From positions 1 through 61,044 of the forward strand of contig NZ_MUJY01000172.1 in NCBI RefSeq assembly GCF_002286785.1: a DNA stretch of 61,044 nt, read 5' to 3'. Shown here piece after piece: positions 9,466 through 22,142 of the stretch. The notes beneath the pieces are model-generated. The model was not told the DNA's origin. It ran no database searches and saw only the letters and a list, made by a program, of their open reading frames with translations. The position numbers were made by a program, and so were the translations under genes. The first letter of the stretch is position 1. Every line of letters starts with the position of its first letter. This DNA is from Pseudomonas sp. PIC25 (GTDB lineage Bacteria; Pseudomonadota; Gammaproteobacteria; Pseudomonadales; Pseudomonadaceae).

Positions 9466-10794
9466 ATGGCTAAGCAAGGTGCTCTCTCCGCGCTCAGCAA
9501 TGGCGGGTTGTCCGAACTCTGGGCTCGACTGCGTTTCCTTTTCCTGGCGATCATCGTCTACCGGATTGGAGCGCATATCCCAGTACCAGGTATCAACCCT
9601 GACCGGCTGGCCGACCTGTTCCGGCAGAACGAGGGGACCATTCTTAGCCTATTCAACATGTTTTCCGGCGGTGCGCTGGAACGGATGAGTATCTTCGCGC
9701 TGGGGATCATGCCGTACATCTCGGCATCGATCATCATGCAGTTGATGACAGCCGTCAGCCCGCAGTTGGAACAGTTGAAGAAGGAAGGGGAAGCTGGCCG
9801 TCGCAAGATCAGCCAGTACACCCGCTACGGCACTCTCGTCCTGGCATTCGTCCAGGCCATCGGCATGTCGATCGGCCTGGCGAGCCAGGGCGTAGCGTTC
9901 ACTACCGATTTCGGCTTCCACTTCGTAGCTGTCACCACCTTCGTGGCGGGGGCGATGTTCATGATGTGGTTGGGTGAGCAAATCACCGAGCGCGGTGTCG
10001 GCAACGGTATCTCGATGCTGATTTTCGCAGGCATCGTGGCTGGCTTGCCGTCGGCAATCGGGAAGTCTTTCGAGTCTGCCCGTCAAGGCGATATCAACAT
10101 CATCGCCTTGCTTGCCATCGGTCTGCTGGCGGTAGCGATCATCGGTTTTGTGGTGTTCATCGAGCGTGGGCAACGCCGTATTGCGGTGCATTACGCCAAG
10201 CGTCAGCAAGGCCGCAAGGTTTTTGCTGCGCAAACCAGTCACCTGCCTCTGAAGGTGAACATGGCTGGTGTCATTCCGGCTATTTTCGCCAGCAGCATCC
10301 TGTTGTTCCCGGCCTCTCTGGGGTCCTGGTTCGGTCAGGGTGAGGGCATGGGGTGGTTGCAGGACATCGCTCAGTCGATTGCTCCCGGTCAGCCGTTGAA
10401 CATTCTGCTGTTTAGTGCAGGGATCATTTTCTTCTGCTTCTTCTATACGGCTCTGATGTTCAACCCGAAGGACGTAGCGGAAAACCTGAAGAAGTCCGGT
10501 GCCTTTATTCCGGGTATTCGTCCGGGCGAGCAGTCTGCGCGCTATATCGATGGCGTGTTGACCCGCTTGACCATGTTCGGTGCCCTGTACATGACGGCCG
10601 TATGCTTGTTGCCCCAGTTCCTGGTGGTGGCGGCCAACGTACCGTTCTACCTTGGCGGGACCTCGTTGCTGATCGTGGTTGTGGTTGTGATGGACTTCAT
10701 GTCCCAAGTACAATCGCACCTCGTTTCCCACCAGTACGAATCCCTGATGAAAAAAGCCAACCTGAAGGGTTACGGCAGCGGCATGCTCCGCTGA
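9466..10794 (+). CDS. secY: Preprotein translocase subunit SecY
   Basis: This is a 442-residue inner-membrane channel protein with the ten hydrophobic segments expected for SecY, the N-terminal part [13 protein letters not shown] and the plug-region motif [20 protein letters not shown]. With SecE and SecG it forms the translocon used by SecA and the ribosome. Its place between rplO and rpmJ is standard for the spc operon. Confidence 0.98.
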
Positions 10795-10822
10795 CGTGTC
10801 CGTAAGGTTCGAGGAGTTGGTG

Positions 10823-10939
10823 ATGAAAGTTCGTGCATCGGTGAAGAAGCTGTGCCGTAACTGCAAGATCATCCGTCGCGAAGGTGTCGTTCGCGTGATC
10901 TGCAGTGCGGAGCCGCGTCACAAGCAGCGCCAAGGCTGA
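10823..10939 (+). CDS. rpmJ: 50S ribosomal protein L36 (zinc-binding type)
   Basis: This 38-residue protein starts [15 protein letters not shown] and ends RHKQRQG. Cys11, Cys14, Cys27 and His33 make the zinc ribbon of the C+ type L36. AGGAG precedes the ATG. It is the last gene of the spc operon and is followed by a hairpin. Confidence 0.96.
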
Positions 10940-10960
10940 TTGTGATTCACGCGTAATGAG

Positions 10961-10999
10961 CCCGGCAGCTAGTGCGCTGTCGGGTTGATTCTTTGTTAT
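10961..10999 (+). terminator. Hairpin at the end of the spc operon
   Basis: The stem CCCGGCAGC / GCTGTCGGG (one G-U pair) has a 6-base loop and is followed by TTGATTCTTTGTTATT. The T-rich tail overlaps the next promoter's -35. Confidence 0.65.
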
Positions 11000-11013
11000 T
11001 ACAGCGCTAATAT
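10985..11013 (+). promoter_or_regulatory. Candidate sigma-70 promoter of the alpha operon
   Basis: TTGATT (10985-10990), a 17-base spacer and TAATAT (11008-11013) start directly after the hairpin stem, about 60 bases before rpsM. The layout is the same as at the rpsN-rpsH junction. Confidence 0.65.
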
Positions 11014-11072
11014 CCCGCGCCCTATTTCTTGGCTTCCAGGGTGTGGGTAGCTGTCAATTGGAGTTCCACTGA

Positions 11073-11429
11073 ATGGCCCGTATTGCAGGCGTCAACATTC
11101 CAGATAACAAGCATACTGTTATCTCGCTGACCTACATCTACGGTGTTGGTCGCACCACTGCGCAGAGCATCTGCGCTGCTGCTGGCGTAAATCCGGCGGC
11201 GAAAATCAAGGATCTCTCCGACGAGCAGATCGAGTTGCTGCGTGGCGAAGTGGCCAAGATCACCACTGAGGGTGACCTGCGTCGCGAAGTCAACATGAAG
11301 ATCAAGCGCTTGATGGATCTGGGCTGCTACCGCGGTCTGCGTCATCGCCGTGGCCTGCCGGTCCGCGGTCAGCGTACCAAGACCAACGCGCGCACCCGTA
11401 AGGGCCCGCGTAAGCCGATCCGCAAGTAA
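11073..11429 (+). CDS. rpsM: 30S ribosomal protein S13
   Basis: This is a 118-residue S13 beginning [21 protein letters not shown]. The basic C-terminal tail (the conserved [18 protein letters not shown] segment) reaches the P-site tRNA. It is the first gene of the alpha operon. Confidence 0.97.
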   Translation: MARIAGVNIPDNKHTVISLTYIYGVGRTTAQSICAAAGVNPAAKIKDLSDEQIELLRGEVAKITTEGDLRREVNMKIKRLMDLGCYRGLRHRRGLPVRGQRTKTNARTRKGPRKPIRK

Positions 11430-11459
11430 TCGCATTCGCGAATCGACAGGAATCTAGTC

Positions 11460-11849
11460 ATGGCAAAACCTGCTGCTCGTCCTCGTAAGAAAGTCAAAAA
11501 GACGGTGGTTGATGGCATCGCCCATATCCACGCGTCTTTCAACAACACCATCGTGACCATCACTGACCGTCAGGGCAATGCCCTGTCCTGGGCTACCTCC
11601 GGTGGCTCGGGCTTCCGCGGTTCCCGTAAGAGCACTCCGTTCGCTGCCCAGGTGGCTGCCGAGCGTGCCGGCCAGGCTGCTCTGGAATACGGTCTGAAGA
11701 ACCTCGACGTTAACGTCAAGGGTCCGGGCCCGGGTCGCGAGTCCGCTGTGCGTGCTTTGAACGCCTGCGGCTACAAAATCGCCAGCATCACCGACGTGAC
11801 GCCGATCCCGCACAACGGGTGCCGTCCGCCGAAGAAGCGTCGCGTGTAA
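11460..11849 (+). CDS. rpsK: 30S ribosomal protein S11
   Basis: This is a 129-residue S11 with the conserved segments [15 protein letters not shown] and [17 protein letters not shown]. It is part of the platform, near mRNA at the E site. Confidence 0.97.
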   Translation: MAKPAARPRKKVKKTVVDGIAHIHASFNNTIVTITDRQGNALSWATSGGSGFRGSRKSTPFAAQVAAERAGQAALEYGLKNLDVNVKGPGPGRESAVRALNACGYKIASITDVTPIPHNGCRPPKKRRV

Positions 11850-11865
11850 TAGGAGACAGTGAGAA

Positions 11866-12486
11866 ATGGCTCGTTACATTGGTCCCAAGTGCAAACTGTC
11901 TCGTCGTGAAGGTACCGACCTCTTCCTGAAGAGTGGTGCTCGCGCGCTCGAATCCAAGTGCAACATCGAATCCGCTCCCGGTATCCATGGCCAACGCCGT
12001 GGTCGCCTGTCCGACTACGGCACCCAGCTGCGTGAAAAGCAGAAAGTCCGCCGTATCTACGGTGTACTGGAGCGTCAGTTCAGCGGTTACTACAAGGAAG
12101 CTGCCCGCAAGAAAGGCGCTACCGGCGAGAACCTGCTGCAGCTGCTCGAGTGCCGTCTGGACAACGTCGTCTACCGCATGGGTTTCGGTGCCACTCGTGC
12201 CGAATCCCGTCAGTTGGTTTCTCACAAGGCCATCAGTGTCAACGGCAAGACCGTGAACGTTCCGTCGTTCCAGATTCAGCCGGGTGACGTGGTTGCTGTG
12301 CGTGAAAAGTCGAAGAACCAGCTGCGCATCGCCCAAGCCCTCGAACTGTGCGCTCAGCGCGGTCGTGTCGAGTGGGTGGAAGTGGACGCAGAGAAGAAAT
12401 CCGGTGTGTTCAAGAGCGTACCGGCTCGTAGCGATCTGTCCGCCGACATCAACGAAAACCTGATTGTCGAGCTCTACTCCAAGTAA
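11866..12486 (+). CDS. rpsD: 30S ribosomal protein S4
   Basis: This is a 206-residue S4. The N-terminal part is [16 protein letters not shown], and an S4 RNA-binding domain lies in the C-terminal half ([20 protein letters not shown]). S4 is an assembly initiator and the autogenous repressor of the alpha operon in E. coli. Confidence 0.97.
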   Translation: MARYIGPKCKLSRREGTDLFLKSGARALESKCNIESAPGIHGQRRGRLSDYGTQLREKQKVRRIYGVLERQFSGYYKEAARKKGATGENLLQLLECRLDNVVYRMGFGATRAESRQLVSHKAISVNGKTVNVPSFQIQPGDVVAVREKSKNQLRIAQALELCAQRGRVEWVEVDAEKKSGVFKSVPARSDLSADINENLIVELYSK

Positions 12487-12508
12487 GGGCTAGAAAATAG
12501 GTGTATCC

Positions 12509-13510
12509 ATGCAGAGTTCGGTAAATGAGTTCCTGACCCCCCGCCATATCGATGTGCAGGTGGTCAGTCCGACCCGCGCCAAGATCACGCTCGAGCCTCT
12601 CGAGCGTGGTTTCGGCCATACCCTGGGCAACGCGTTGCGTCGCATCCTGTTGTCCTCCATGCCCGGCTGTGCAGTAGTCGAGGCCGAAATTGATGGCGTG
12701 CTCCACGAGTACAGCGCTATCGAAGGCGTGCAGGAAGATGTCATCGAAATCCTGCTCAACCTCAAAGGTCTGGCTATCAAGTTGCACGGCCGTGACGAAG
12801 TAACGCTGAACCTCTCCAAGAAAGGTTCGGGCGTGGTCACTGCTGCCGATATTCAGCTGGATCATGATGTCGAAATCGTCAACGGCGATCACGTGATTGC
12901 CAACTTGGCGGATAACGGCGCCCTGAACATGAAGCTCAAGATCGCTCGCGGTCGCGGCTACGAGCCGGCTGACGCGCGTCAGAGCGACGAAGACGAAAGC
13001 CGCAGCATCGGTCGCTTGCAGCTGGACGCTTCCTTCAGCCCGGTCCGTCGTGTTGCCTACGTGGTCGAAAACGCCCGTGTCGAGCAGCGCACCAACTTGG
13101 ACAAGCTGGTTATCGATCTGGAAACCAACGGTACCCTGGATCCCGAAGAGGCCATCCGTCGTGCCGCGACCATCCTGCAACAGCAGTTGGCCGCGTTCGT
13201 CGACCTCAAGGGCGACAGCGAGCCGGTGGTTGTTGAGCAGGAAGATGAGATTGATCCGATCCTCCTGCGTCCAGTCGACGACCTCGAGCTGACCGTACGT
13301 TCGGCCAACTGCCTGAAGGCGGAGAACATCTACTATATCGGCGACCTGATTCAGCGCACCGAAGTAGAGCTGTTGAAGACTCCGAACCTGGGCAAGAAGT
13401 CCCTGACCGAGATCAAGGACGTTCTGGCTTCCCGTGGTTTGTCCCTCGGTATGCGCCTCGACAACTGGCCGCCGGCAAGTCTGAAGAAAGACGACAAGGC
13501 TACGGCCTGA
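12509..13510 (+). CDS. rpoA: RNA polymerase alpha subunit
   Basis: This is a 333-residue alpha subunit. The N-terminal dimerisation and assembly domain covers about residues 1-235, followed by an acidic linker. The C-terminal DNA- and activator-binding domain starts near 249 and contains [17 protein letters not shown] and [13 protein letters not shown]. It sits between rpsD and rplQ, as in most proteobacteria. Confidence 0.98.
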   Translation: MQSSVNEFLTPRHIDVQVVSPTRAKITLEPLERGFGHTLGNALRRILLSSMPGCAVVEAEIDGVLHEYSAIEGVQEDVIEILLNLKGLAIKLHGRDEVTLNLSKKGSGVVTAADIQLDHDVEIVNGDHVIANLADNGALNMKLKIARGRGYEPADARQSDEDESRSIGRLQLDASFSPVRRVAYVVENARVEQRTNLDKLVIDLETNGTLDPEEAIRRAATILQQQLAAFVDLKGDSEPVVVEQEDEIDPILLRPVDDLELTVRSANCLKAENIYYIGDLIQRTEVELLKTPNLGKKSLTEIKDVLASRGLSLGMRLDNWPPASLKKDDKATA

Positions 13511-13554
13511 TCGTCATCACCACCGAACGAACAAGTTTGGTAAGGAATTGAACC

Positions 13555-13944
13555 ATGCGTCATCGTAAAAGTGGCCGTCATCTGAGCCGCACCAGCGCCC
13601 ACCGCAAGGCCATGTTCCAGAACATGGCGGTGTCGCTGTTCGAGCACGAACTGATCAAAACCACCCTGCCCAAGGCCAAGGAACTGCGTCGCGTTGCCGA
13701 GCCGCTGATCACCCTGGCCAAGGAAGACAGCGTCGCCAACCGTCGTCTGGCTTTCGACCGCACTCGCTCGAAAGCTGCCGTAGGCAAGCTGTTCAACGAT
13801 CTGGGCAAGCGCTACGCCAACCGTCAGGGTGGCTACCTGCGCATCCTCAAGTGCGGTTTCCGCGCTGGCGACAATGCCCCGATGGCTTATGTCGAGCTGG
13901 TCGACCGTCCGGTCGGCGGCGCGGTAGAAGCTGCTGCCGAGTAA
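13555..13944 (+). CDS. rplQ: 50S ribosomal protein L17
   Basis: This is a 129-residue L17 starting [20 protein letters not shown]. It is the last gene of the alpha operon and is followed by a strong terminator. Confidence 0.97.
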   Translation: MRHRKSGRHLSRTSAHRKAMFQNMAVSLFEHELIKTTLPKAKELRRVAEPLITLAKEDSVANRRLAFDRTRSKAAVGKLFNDLGKRYANRQGGYLRILKCGFRAGDNAPMAYVELVDRPVGGAVEAAAE

Positions 13945-13960
13945 CTTCGGACGCTGTTAG

Positions 13961-13986
13961 AAAACCGGGCTATGCCCGGTTTTTTT
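13961..13986 (+). terminator. Rho-independent terminator after rplQ
   Basis: The stem AAAACCGGGC / GCCCGGTTTT, with a short TAT loop, runs into seven Ts. It closes the ribosomal protein supercluster. Confidence 0.93.
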
Positions 13987-14308
13987 ATGCCGAGTAACTG
14001 GGACAGGTTGGGATTGGCAGACCTTTACAAGTGAACTTGGCATCCTTGCAAGAACGGCTCGGATAGGTTTCTGGTTGCCTCCCGACGATCCTCCGAAGGT
14101 GGCCGGCTCCATGTCTGCTCAAGTCCTGTGTCTCGATTTCCCATTGGCTTTACAGCCGTGACTAGCGTGCGCAGTAGGGCCGCTCGAGTCCGTCCTTGTT
14201 TTACTATTATCTATCAGGCCGTTACGGCTAATGCATTAGCTCTCTTTTAGCCGTCTCGATACCCTTTCCGTACTAACCGATTTCGGTAAGGCTGAGAGGA
14301 GAGAGCGC
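13987..14308 (+). other. Catalase upstream region
   Basis: This gap carries no credible gene. A GAGAGGAGAGAG Shine-Dalgarno lies just before the catalase ATG, and a short AT-rich stretch with TACTATTATCTAT lies near 14203-14214. I could not place a convincing -35/-10 pair or a four-part OxyR site. Confidence 0.5.
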
Positions 14309-15766
14309 ATGAGTCAGAAACCGATACTTACCACTGCCAGCGGCAGCCCGATCGCTGACAACCAGAATTCCCGTTCGGCGGGGCCTCGTGGTCCGTTGCT
14401 GCTCGATGATTTTCATCTGGTCGAGAAGCTCGCCCACTTCAATCGTGAGGTGATTCCGGAGCGTCGAGTTCACGCCAAGGGCTCCGGCGCGTATGGCACC
14501 TTTACCGTGACCCAGGACATCACGCGTTACACCCGTGCCAAACTGTTCGAGTCCGTGGGCAAGCAAACCCCCTTGTTCCTTCGTTTCTCCACCGTTGGAG
14601 GTGAACGTGGCTCGGCCGATACCGAGCGTGACCCGCGTGGTTTTGCCATCAAGTTCTACACCGAAGAAGGCAACTGGGATGTGGTGGGGAACAATACGCC
14701 GGTGTTCTTCATTCGCGACCCGCTGAAATTCCCGGACTTCATCCATACCCAGAAGCGTGATCCGCAAACCAACCTGAAGAGTCCGCAGATGATGTGGGAC
14801 TTCTGGTCATTGTCGCCTGAGGCGTTGCACCAGATCACCATTCTGTTTTCGGATCGTGGCATTCCGGACGGGTATCGCTTCATGCATGGCTTCGGTAGCC
14901 ATACCTTCAGCCTGATCAATGCCCAAGGCGTACGGCATTGGGTGAAGTGGCACTACAAGTCGATGCAAGGCATCAAGAACTTGAGCCCAGAGGAGGCTGC
15001 ACGTCTGGCCGGAACCGATCCGGATTATGCCCAGCGCGATCTCTTCGCTGCCATCGAACGGGGCGAGTTTCCGAAATGGCGTGTGTGTATCCAGGTGATG
15101 TCCGAGGAGCAGGCTACCCAGCATCACGAGAACCCGTTCGATGTGACCAAGACTTGGTCGCAGAAAGAGTTCCCGCTGATCGAGGTCGGTGTCATCGAAT
15201 TGAACCGTAACCCGCTGAACTATTTCGCCGAGGTGGAGCAGGCAGCCTTTGCACCGAGCAATGTCATTCCCGGCGTTGGTCTATCCCCGGATCGGATGCT
15301 GCAAGGACGAGTCTTCGCCTATGCCGATGCGCACCGTTACCGGGTTGGCACCAACCATCAGCAGTTGCCGGTGAACGCGCCGCGTTGTCCATACCATAAC
15401 TATCAGCGCGACGGCGCCATGCGCTTCGACGGTAACGGTGGCTCGGCGCCCAACTATGAGCCGAATAGCTATACCAACGCGCCAGAGCAGGCGCCCCAGT
15501 ATGCCGAGCCGGCGTTGGCCTTGAGTGGTGTGGCGGATCGTTACGATCATCGGGAGGACGGCGATTACTACAGTCAGGCCGGTGCCTTGTTCCGTCTCAT
15601 GGCCCCCGAGCAGCAGGCCCTGCTGATCGGCAACATCGTCGGGGCGATGCACACGGTAACCCGTGATGTCCAGTTGCGTCAGATCGGCCACTTCCTCAAA
15701 GCCGACCCGGCCTACGGCCACGGTATTGCCGAAGGACTGGGGATTGCCGCCAGCGAAGTGATGTAA
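14309..15766 (+). CDS. katA: Monofunctional haem catalase, KatA-like
   Basis: This 485-residue small-subunit catalase disproportionates hydrogen peroxide. The distal histidine is His55 in [15 protein letters not shown], the distal Asn lies in [14 protein letters not shown], and the haem-tyrosine signature is [14 protein letters not shown]. There is no signal peptide, so it is cytoplasmic, unlike KatB. Its place after rplQ matches katA of P. aeruginosa, and the symbol is assigned on that basis. The bacterioferritin gene I recall beside katA there is absent here. Confidence 0.85.
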   Translation: MSQKPILTTASGSPIADNQNSRSAGPRGPLLLDDFHLVEKLAHFNREVIPERRVHAKGSGAYGTFTVTQDITRYTRAKLFESVGKQTPLFLRFSTVGGERGSADTERDPRGFAIKFYTEEGNWDVVGNNTPVFFIRDPLKFPDFIHTQKRDPQTNLKSPQMMWDFWSLSPEALHQITILFSDRGIPDGYRFMHGFGSHTFSLINAQGVRHWVKWHYKSMQGIKNLSPEEAARLAGTDPDYAQRDLFAAIERGEFPKWRVCIQVMSEEQATQHHENPFDVTKTWSQKEFPLIEVGVIELNRNPLNYFAEVEQAAFAPSNVIPGVGLSPDRMLQGRVFAYADAHRYRVGTNHQQLPVNAPRCPYHNYQRDGAMRFDGNGGSAPNYEPNSYTNAPEQAPQYAEPALALSGVADRYDHREDGDYYSQAGALFRLMAPEQQALLIGNIVGAMHTVTRDVQLRQIGHFLKADPAYGHGIAEGLGIAASEVM

Positions 15767-15783
15767 AGCATTGACGTCGCGAA

Positions 15784-15818
15784 ATGGCCGCAAGCACATC
15801 ACATGCTTGCGGCCTTTT
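15784..15818 (+). terminator. Rho-independent terminator after the catalase gene
   Basis: The perfect 11-base stem GGCCGCAAGCA / TGCTTGCGGCC has a 7-base loop and is followed by TTTT. It may also serve the convergent gene on the minus strand, but the T-run is on the + side. Confidence 0.9.
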
Positions 15819-15832
15819 CCATTCGTGCGGAT

Positions 15833-17101
15833 TTATTCGTCGTGCGGGTTGGGCAGAGGTTTGTCGGTTTCCTGGCCTGGAGGCAGGATACGGTCGGCTT
15901 CGGCCGGGTCGATGGCATACAGGCTGCCGTCTGCGCTGGCCAACAGGAGCGCTTCCAGCATTTCCCTGACATTGTTGCGCAGCATGCCGATGGACTTCTG
16001 GCCACGGCTGTTCAACCCGGTGATCTCCATTAGAACGCTACCCCCCATGGGGCCGCTGGTTCCACTGTTCAGCCGCTGTGTGGCCAACAGGGCGTAGGCG
16101 TTGCGGGCGATGCCGGGCTCGCCGCCACCACGGCGAATGCTGCCGTCCGGGTACTGATAGAAGTAATTGGTGATCTCCATGTTGCCCAGCTCCATGGAGC
16201 GACGCTTCATGACCACGCTCATCTGCTTCGACAAGTCTACGGCGGCCTGGGCGACATCGTCGTTGGTCGGCCAGGTAATGGAGCCGGTGACCTGGCGATC
16301 CGGGCGATTGATGTCCGGGTCGGCATCCTCGAGAACGACCGCTGGATTCTGGTTGTGCACATCGACCAGCCAGATGGGCTGATAGCGGTCATAGGCCGTG
16401 CGCACTGCTGTCGCTTCCGGGACCGGGTTCTGGGCGGGGTTGAAATGGCGCTGATCGGCAAGCCCTGGGTTGCACAATATCTGTGTGCTCTGACCCCAGT
16501 CCGGCCAATGGTAGCGGTTGATGTCATAGCTCCAGTGGCGCTGGCCATCGGCGTTCGTGTAGGCGGTGACGTTGCCGCCGAGGCCCTGGTTCAGTTTGGC
16601 CGGGTCGACGGTGCCATCGGCCTTCAGGCAACTGGCGCTGGTTTCCGGTGCGCTGAAATCGGCGTTTCCGCGTGTGAACAGCGCGGTCCCGTCCGGATTG
16701 ACCCTGGGAATAAACAGCACCTGCACATGATCCAGGACCTTTCGGGAAAACGTGCCCCCGGTGGCCAGCTTGCGGATCAGATCGAGTGCGGCCTCGGTAC
16801 CGTGGGGTTCGTTGCCGTGCTGTTGGGTCATGATCATTACGGTCGGCTTGTCCGCAGTGCCGAGCCGTGCCAGCCAGATGGGCCGGCCTTTTCCGCTGGT
16901 GCCGATCTGCTCCAGCGCCAGTACACCCTTGGAGCGTCGAGCCAGGGCAGCGAGTTGATCGTATAGCTGCTCGTTGCTCATGAAGCCTTCGAGCGAGACG
17001 TTCTGTTCGTCGGTGACCCAGGGGCCATTGGGTTCCGCGGCGGTGGCGATGCCAGGCAGCAGGCCGGCGCCGAGGAGGAAGGCAGCAATCGGAAGACGCA
17101 T
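15833..17101 (-). CDS. Secreted M14-family zinc carboxypeptidase
   Basis: This 422-residue protein has an N-terminal signal peptide (hydrophobic residues 5-20, cleavage likely after ATA or TAA near 21-22). The zinc ligands of the M14 fold are visible: His95 and Glu98 in QQHGNEPHG, and His249 in VDVHNQNP. The conserved RVNPDG follows the second strand, and the general-acid Glu probably lies in VLMEITGLNS near the C-terminus. It should cleave peptides or a peptide-like substrate in the periplasm or outside. It stands alone, convergent to the catalase gene; the exact substrate is unknown. Confidence 0.85.
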   Translation of the reverse strand: MRLPIAAFLLGAGLLPGIATAAEPNGPWVTDEQNVSLEGFMSNEQLYDQLAALARRSKGVLALEQIGTSGKGRPIWLARLGTADKPTVMIMTQQHGNEPHGTEAALDLIRKLATGGTFSRKVLDHVQVLFIPRVNPDGTALFTRGNADFSAPETSASCLKADGTVDPAKLNQGLGGNVTAYTNADGQRHWSYDINRYHWPDWGQSTQILCNPGLADQRHFNPAQNPVPEATAVRTAYDRYQPIWLVDVHNQNPAVVLEDADPDINRPDRQVTGSITWPTNDDVAQAAVDLSKQMSVVMKRRSMELGNMEITNYFYQYPDGSIRRGGGEPGIARNAYALLATQRLNSGTSGPMGGSVLMEITGLNSRGQKSIGMLRNNVREMLEALLLASADGSLYAIDPAEADRILPPGQETDKPLPNPHDE

Positions 17102-17128
17102 GGGAACTCTCCTTGTGCAAGACGGGAA

Positions 17129-17157
17129 GGCCCCGCCTTACACGGCCCGGCGGGGTC
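17129..17157 (-). terminator. Weak hairpin between uvrA and the M14 gene
   Basis: Read on the minus strand, GACCCCGCC pairs with GGCGGGGCC across an 11-base loop. The tail TTCCC is only weakly T-rich, so termination of uvrA here is uncertain. Confidence 0.4.
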
Positions 17158-17203
17158 CTGATTGGACCCGGCACGGGCATGGAAGGTTGCGTTGCGCTTG
17201 GAG

Positions 17204-20044
<2,841 letters not shown>

Positions 20045-20230
20045 GAACACCCTCGCATGACGGGCGGAAACCCGCGAGTATACGGTCCGCCGCAACGCCG
20101 CGGCAAAGCGCGGCTGGTCTTTCTCCGACCACCCTGGGCGGCGGGGGTTGCCGCGTGACGCTTTTACGCGGGCCCTCGGCGATTCGGGCTGGTAGAATCG
20201 CCGCCGGTTTCAGAGGGTAGAGCCAGATAG

Positions 20231-21619
20231 ATGCACGATCCGCACAGCGAACGCATGAGCCGCAGTGAGACACGCGCCGCCGGAGGGCTGGCGCTGGTTT
20301 TCGCCTTCCGCATGCTGGGCATGTTCATGGTGCTTCCGGTGCTGGCGACTTACGGACAGGATCTCGCCGGTGCGACTCCATCCCTGATCGGCTTGGCCAT
20401 TGGCGCCTACGGCCTGACCCAGGCCATCCTGCAGATTCCCTTCGGTGTGATTTCCGATCGCATCGGCCGGCGGCCGGTGATCTATGTCGGGCTGCTGATC
20501 TTTGCCGCCGGCAGTGTCTTGGCGGCCAACGCCGATTCGATTTGGGGCGTGATCGCCGGTCGCGTATTGCAAGGCGCGGGCGCCATCTCGGCGGCGGTGA
20601 TGGCATTGCTTTCCGACCTCACCCGTGAGCAACACCGGACCAAGGCGATGGCCATGATCGGCATGAGCATCGGCATTTCCTTCGCCGTGGCCATGGTGGT
20701 CGGCCCGCTGCTGACCCGTGCGTTCGGGTTGCCCGGTTTGTTCTGGGCGACCGCGGCAATGGCGTTGGTCGGTGTGCTGATCATCGCCGGGCTGGTGCCC
20801 AGGGCCGATCATCCCTTGCAGCACCGTGAGTCCGGTGTGGCGAAGCAGGCGCTGGGCGCCACCTTGCGCCACCCCGATCTGCTGCGGCTGGATTTCGGCA
20901 TCCTCGCGCTGCACGCGATCCTCATGGCCAGCTTCGTCGCGCTGCCGCTGGCGCTGGTCGAGCGTGGCGGATTGCCCAAGGAGGAGCATTGGTGGGTCTA
21001 TCTCACGGCCTTGCTGGTCAGCTTCTTCGCGATGATCCCGTTCATCATTTATGGCGAGAAGAAGCGCCGCATGAAGCGAGTCCTGATCGGGGCAGTCGCC
21101 GTGCTGCTGCTGTGCGAACTGTTCTTCTGGCAGCTCGGCACCAGCCTGCGCGCCCTAGTGATCGGTGCGGTGGTTTTCTTCACCGCCTTCAACCTGCTCG
21201 AGGCCAGTCTGCCGTCGCTGATCAGCAAGGTGGCGCCGGCCGGCGGGAAGGGCACGGCGATGGGGGTCTACTCCACCAGTCAGTTCCTCGGCGCGGCGCT
21301 GGGCGGCATCCTTGGAGGCTGGCTGTTCGCTCAGGGAGGGTTGGGCATGGTGTTCATCGGCTGCGCGGTGCTCTGTGCCCTCTGGCTGGCAATTGCTGTT
21401 ACCATGCGCGAGCCTCCGTATGTAACGAGCTTGCGCCTGCCGTTGTCGCCCGCAACGCAGCGCGACGCGGGATTGGCCGAGCGATTGCTGGCATTGCCCG
21501 GAGTGGCGGATGCCGTGGTGGTTGCCGAAGAAGGCGCCATCTATATCAAAGTGGATACCGAACAATTGGACCGCACGTCCCTGGAGCGCCTGATCGATCC
21601 GGCGCCCGCGGCGTGCTGA
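20231..21619 (+). CDS. MFS transporter, YajR-like, with C-terminal HMA-like domain
   Basis: This 462-residue inner-membrane protein has twelve predicted hydrophobic segments and MFS motif A in GVISDRIGRRPVIY. After the last membrane segment (near residue 395) a soluble tail of about 65 residues follows, with LPGVADAVVVAEEGAIYIKVDT. This resembles the ferredoxin-like YAM domain of E. coli YajR. The substrate is unknown. It is divergent from uvrA and 16 bases before ssb, so it may share transcription with ssb. Confidence 0.8.
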   Translation: MHDPHSERMSRSETRAAGGLALVFAFRMLGMFMVLPVLATYGQDLAGATPSLIGLAIGAYGLTQAILQIPFGVISDRIGRRPVIYVGLLIFAAGSVLAANADSIWGVIAGRVLQGAGAISAAVMALLSDLTREQHRTKAMAMIGMSIGISFAVAMVVGPLLTRAFGLPGLFWATAAMALVGVLIIAGLVPRADHPLQHRESGVAKQALGATLRHPDLLRLDFGILALHAILMASFVALPLALVERGGLPKEEHWWVYLTALLVSFFAMIPFIIYGEKKRRMKRVLIGAVAVLLLCELFFWQLGTSLRALVIGAVVFFTAFNLLEASLPSLISKVAPAGGKGTAMGVYSTSQFLGAALGGILGGWLFAQGGLGMVFIGCAVLCALWLAIAVTMREPPYVTSLRLPLSPATQRDAGLAERLLALPGVADAVVVAEEGAIYIKVDTEQLDRTSLERLIDPAPAAC

Positions 21620-21635
21620 AGCCTAGGAGAACGTC

Positions 21636-22121
21636 ATGGCCCGTGGGGTTAACAAAGTCATTCTGATCGGCAACGTCGGCGGCGACCCGGAAACCCGCTA
21701 TCTGCCCAACGGCAATGCGGTGACCAACGTCACTCTGGCGACTACCGATAGCTGGAAAGACAAGCAGACCGGTCAACTGCAGGAACGTACCGAGTGGCAC
21801 CGCGTGGTGTTCTTCGGCAAGGTGGCGGAAATCGCCGGCGAATACCTGCGCAAGGGTTCGCAGTGTTACGTCGAGGGTCGCCTGCAGACCCGCGAGTGGG
21901 AAAAGGATGGCGTCAAGCGCTATACCACTGAAATCGTCGTCGACATGAACGGCACCATGCAGCTGCTCGGCGGCCGTGGCGGCAATTCCGACGACGCCCC
22001 GCGCGCGCCGCGTCCGCAGCGCGAGCCGCAGCAGCAGGCCCCGCGCGAATCGCGTCCGGCACCGCAGCAGGCCCAGCCGGCTCCGGACTACGACAGCTTC
22101 GACGACGACATTCCGTTCTGA
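21636..22121 (+). CDS. ssb: Single-stranded DNA-binding protein
   Basis: This 161-residue SSB has an N-terminal OB fold (residues 1 to about 110, [19 protein letters not shown]), a Gln/Pro/Arg-rich linker and the acidic tip DSFDDDIPF that recruits repair and replication proteins. AGGAG precedes the ATG. The uvrA-MFS-ssb order is typical of Pseudomonas. Confidence 0.97.
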   Translation: MARGVNKVILIGNVGGDPETRYLPNGNAVTNVTLATTDSWKDKQTGQLQERTEWHRVVFFGKVAEIAGEYLRKGSQCYVEGRLQTREWEKDGVKRYTTEIVVDMNGTMQLLGGRGGNSDDAPRAPRPQREPQQQAPRESRPAPQQAQPAPDYDSFDDDIPF

Positions 22122-22142
22122 TCTGGAGCCGCTCGCATCACC

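Noticed and set aside
14200-14240. OxyR site before the catalase gene
   Set aside because: Two CTAT-like elements are present, but the four-part ATAG/CTAT spacing of an OxyR tetramer site is not met.
20045-20230. LexA box for uvrA
   Set aside because: No CTGT-N8-ACAG sequence is present in the uvrA upstream region; constitutive expression fits what is reported for Pseudomonas.
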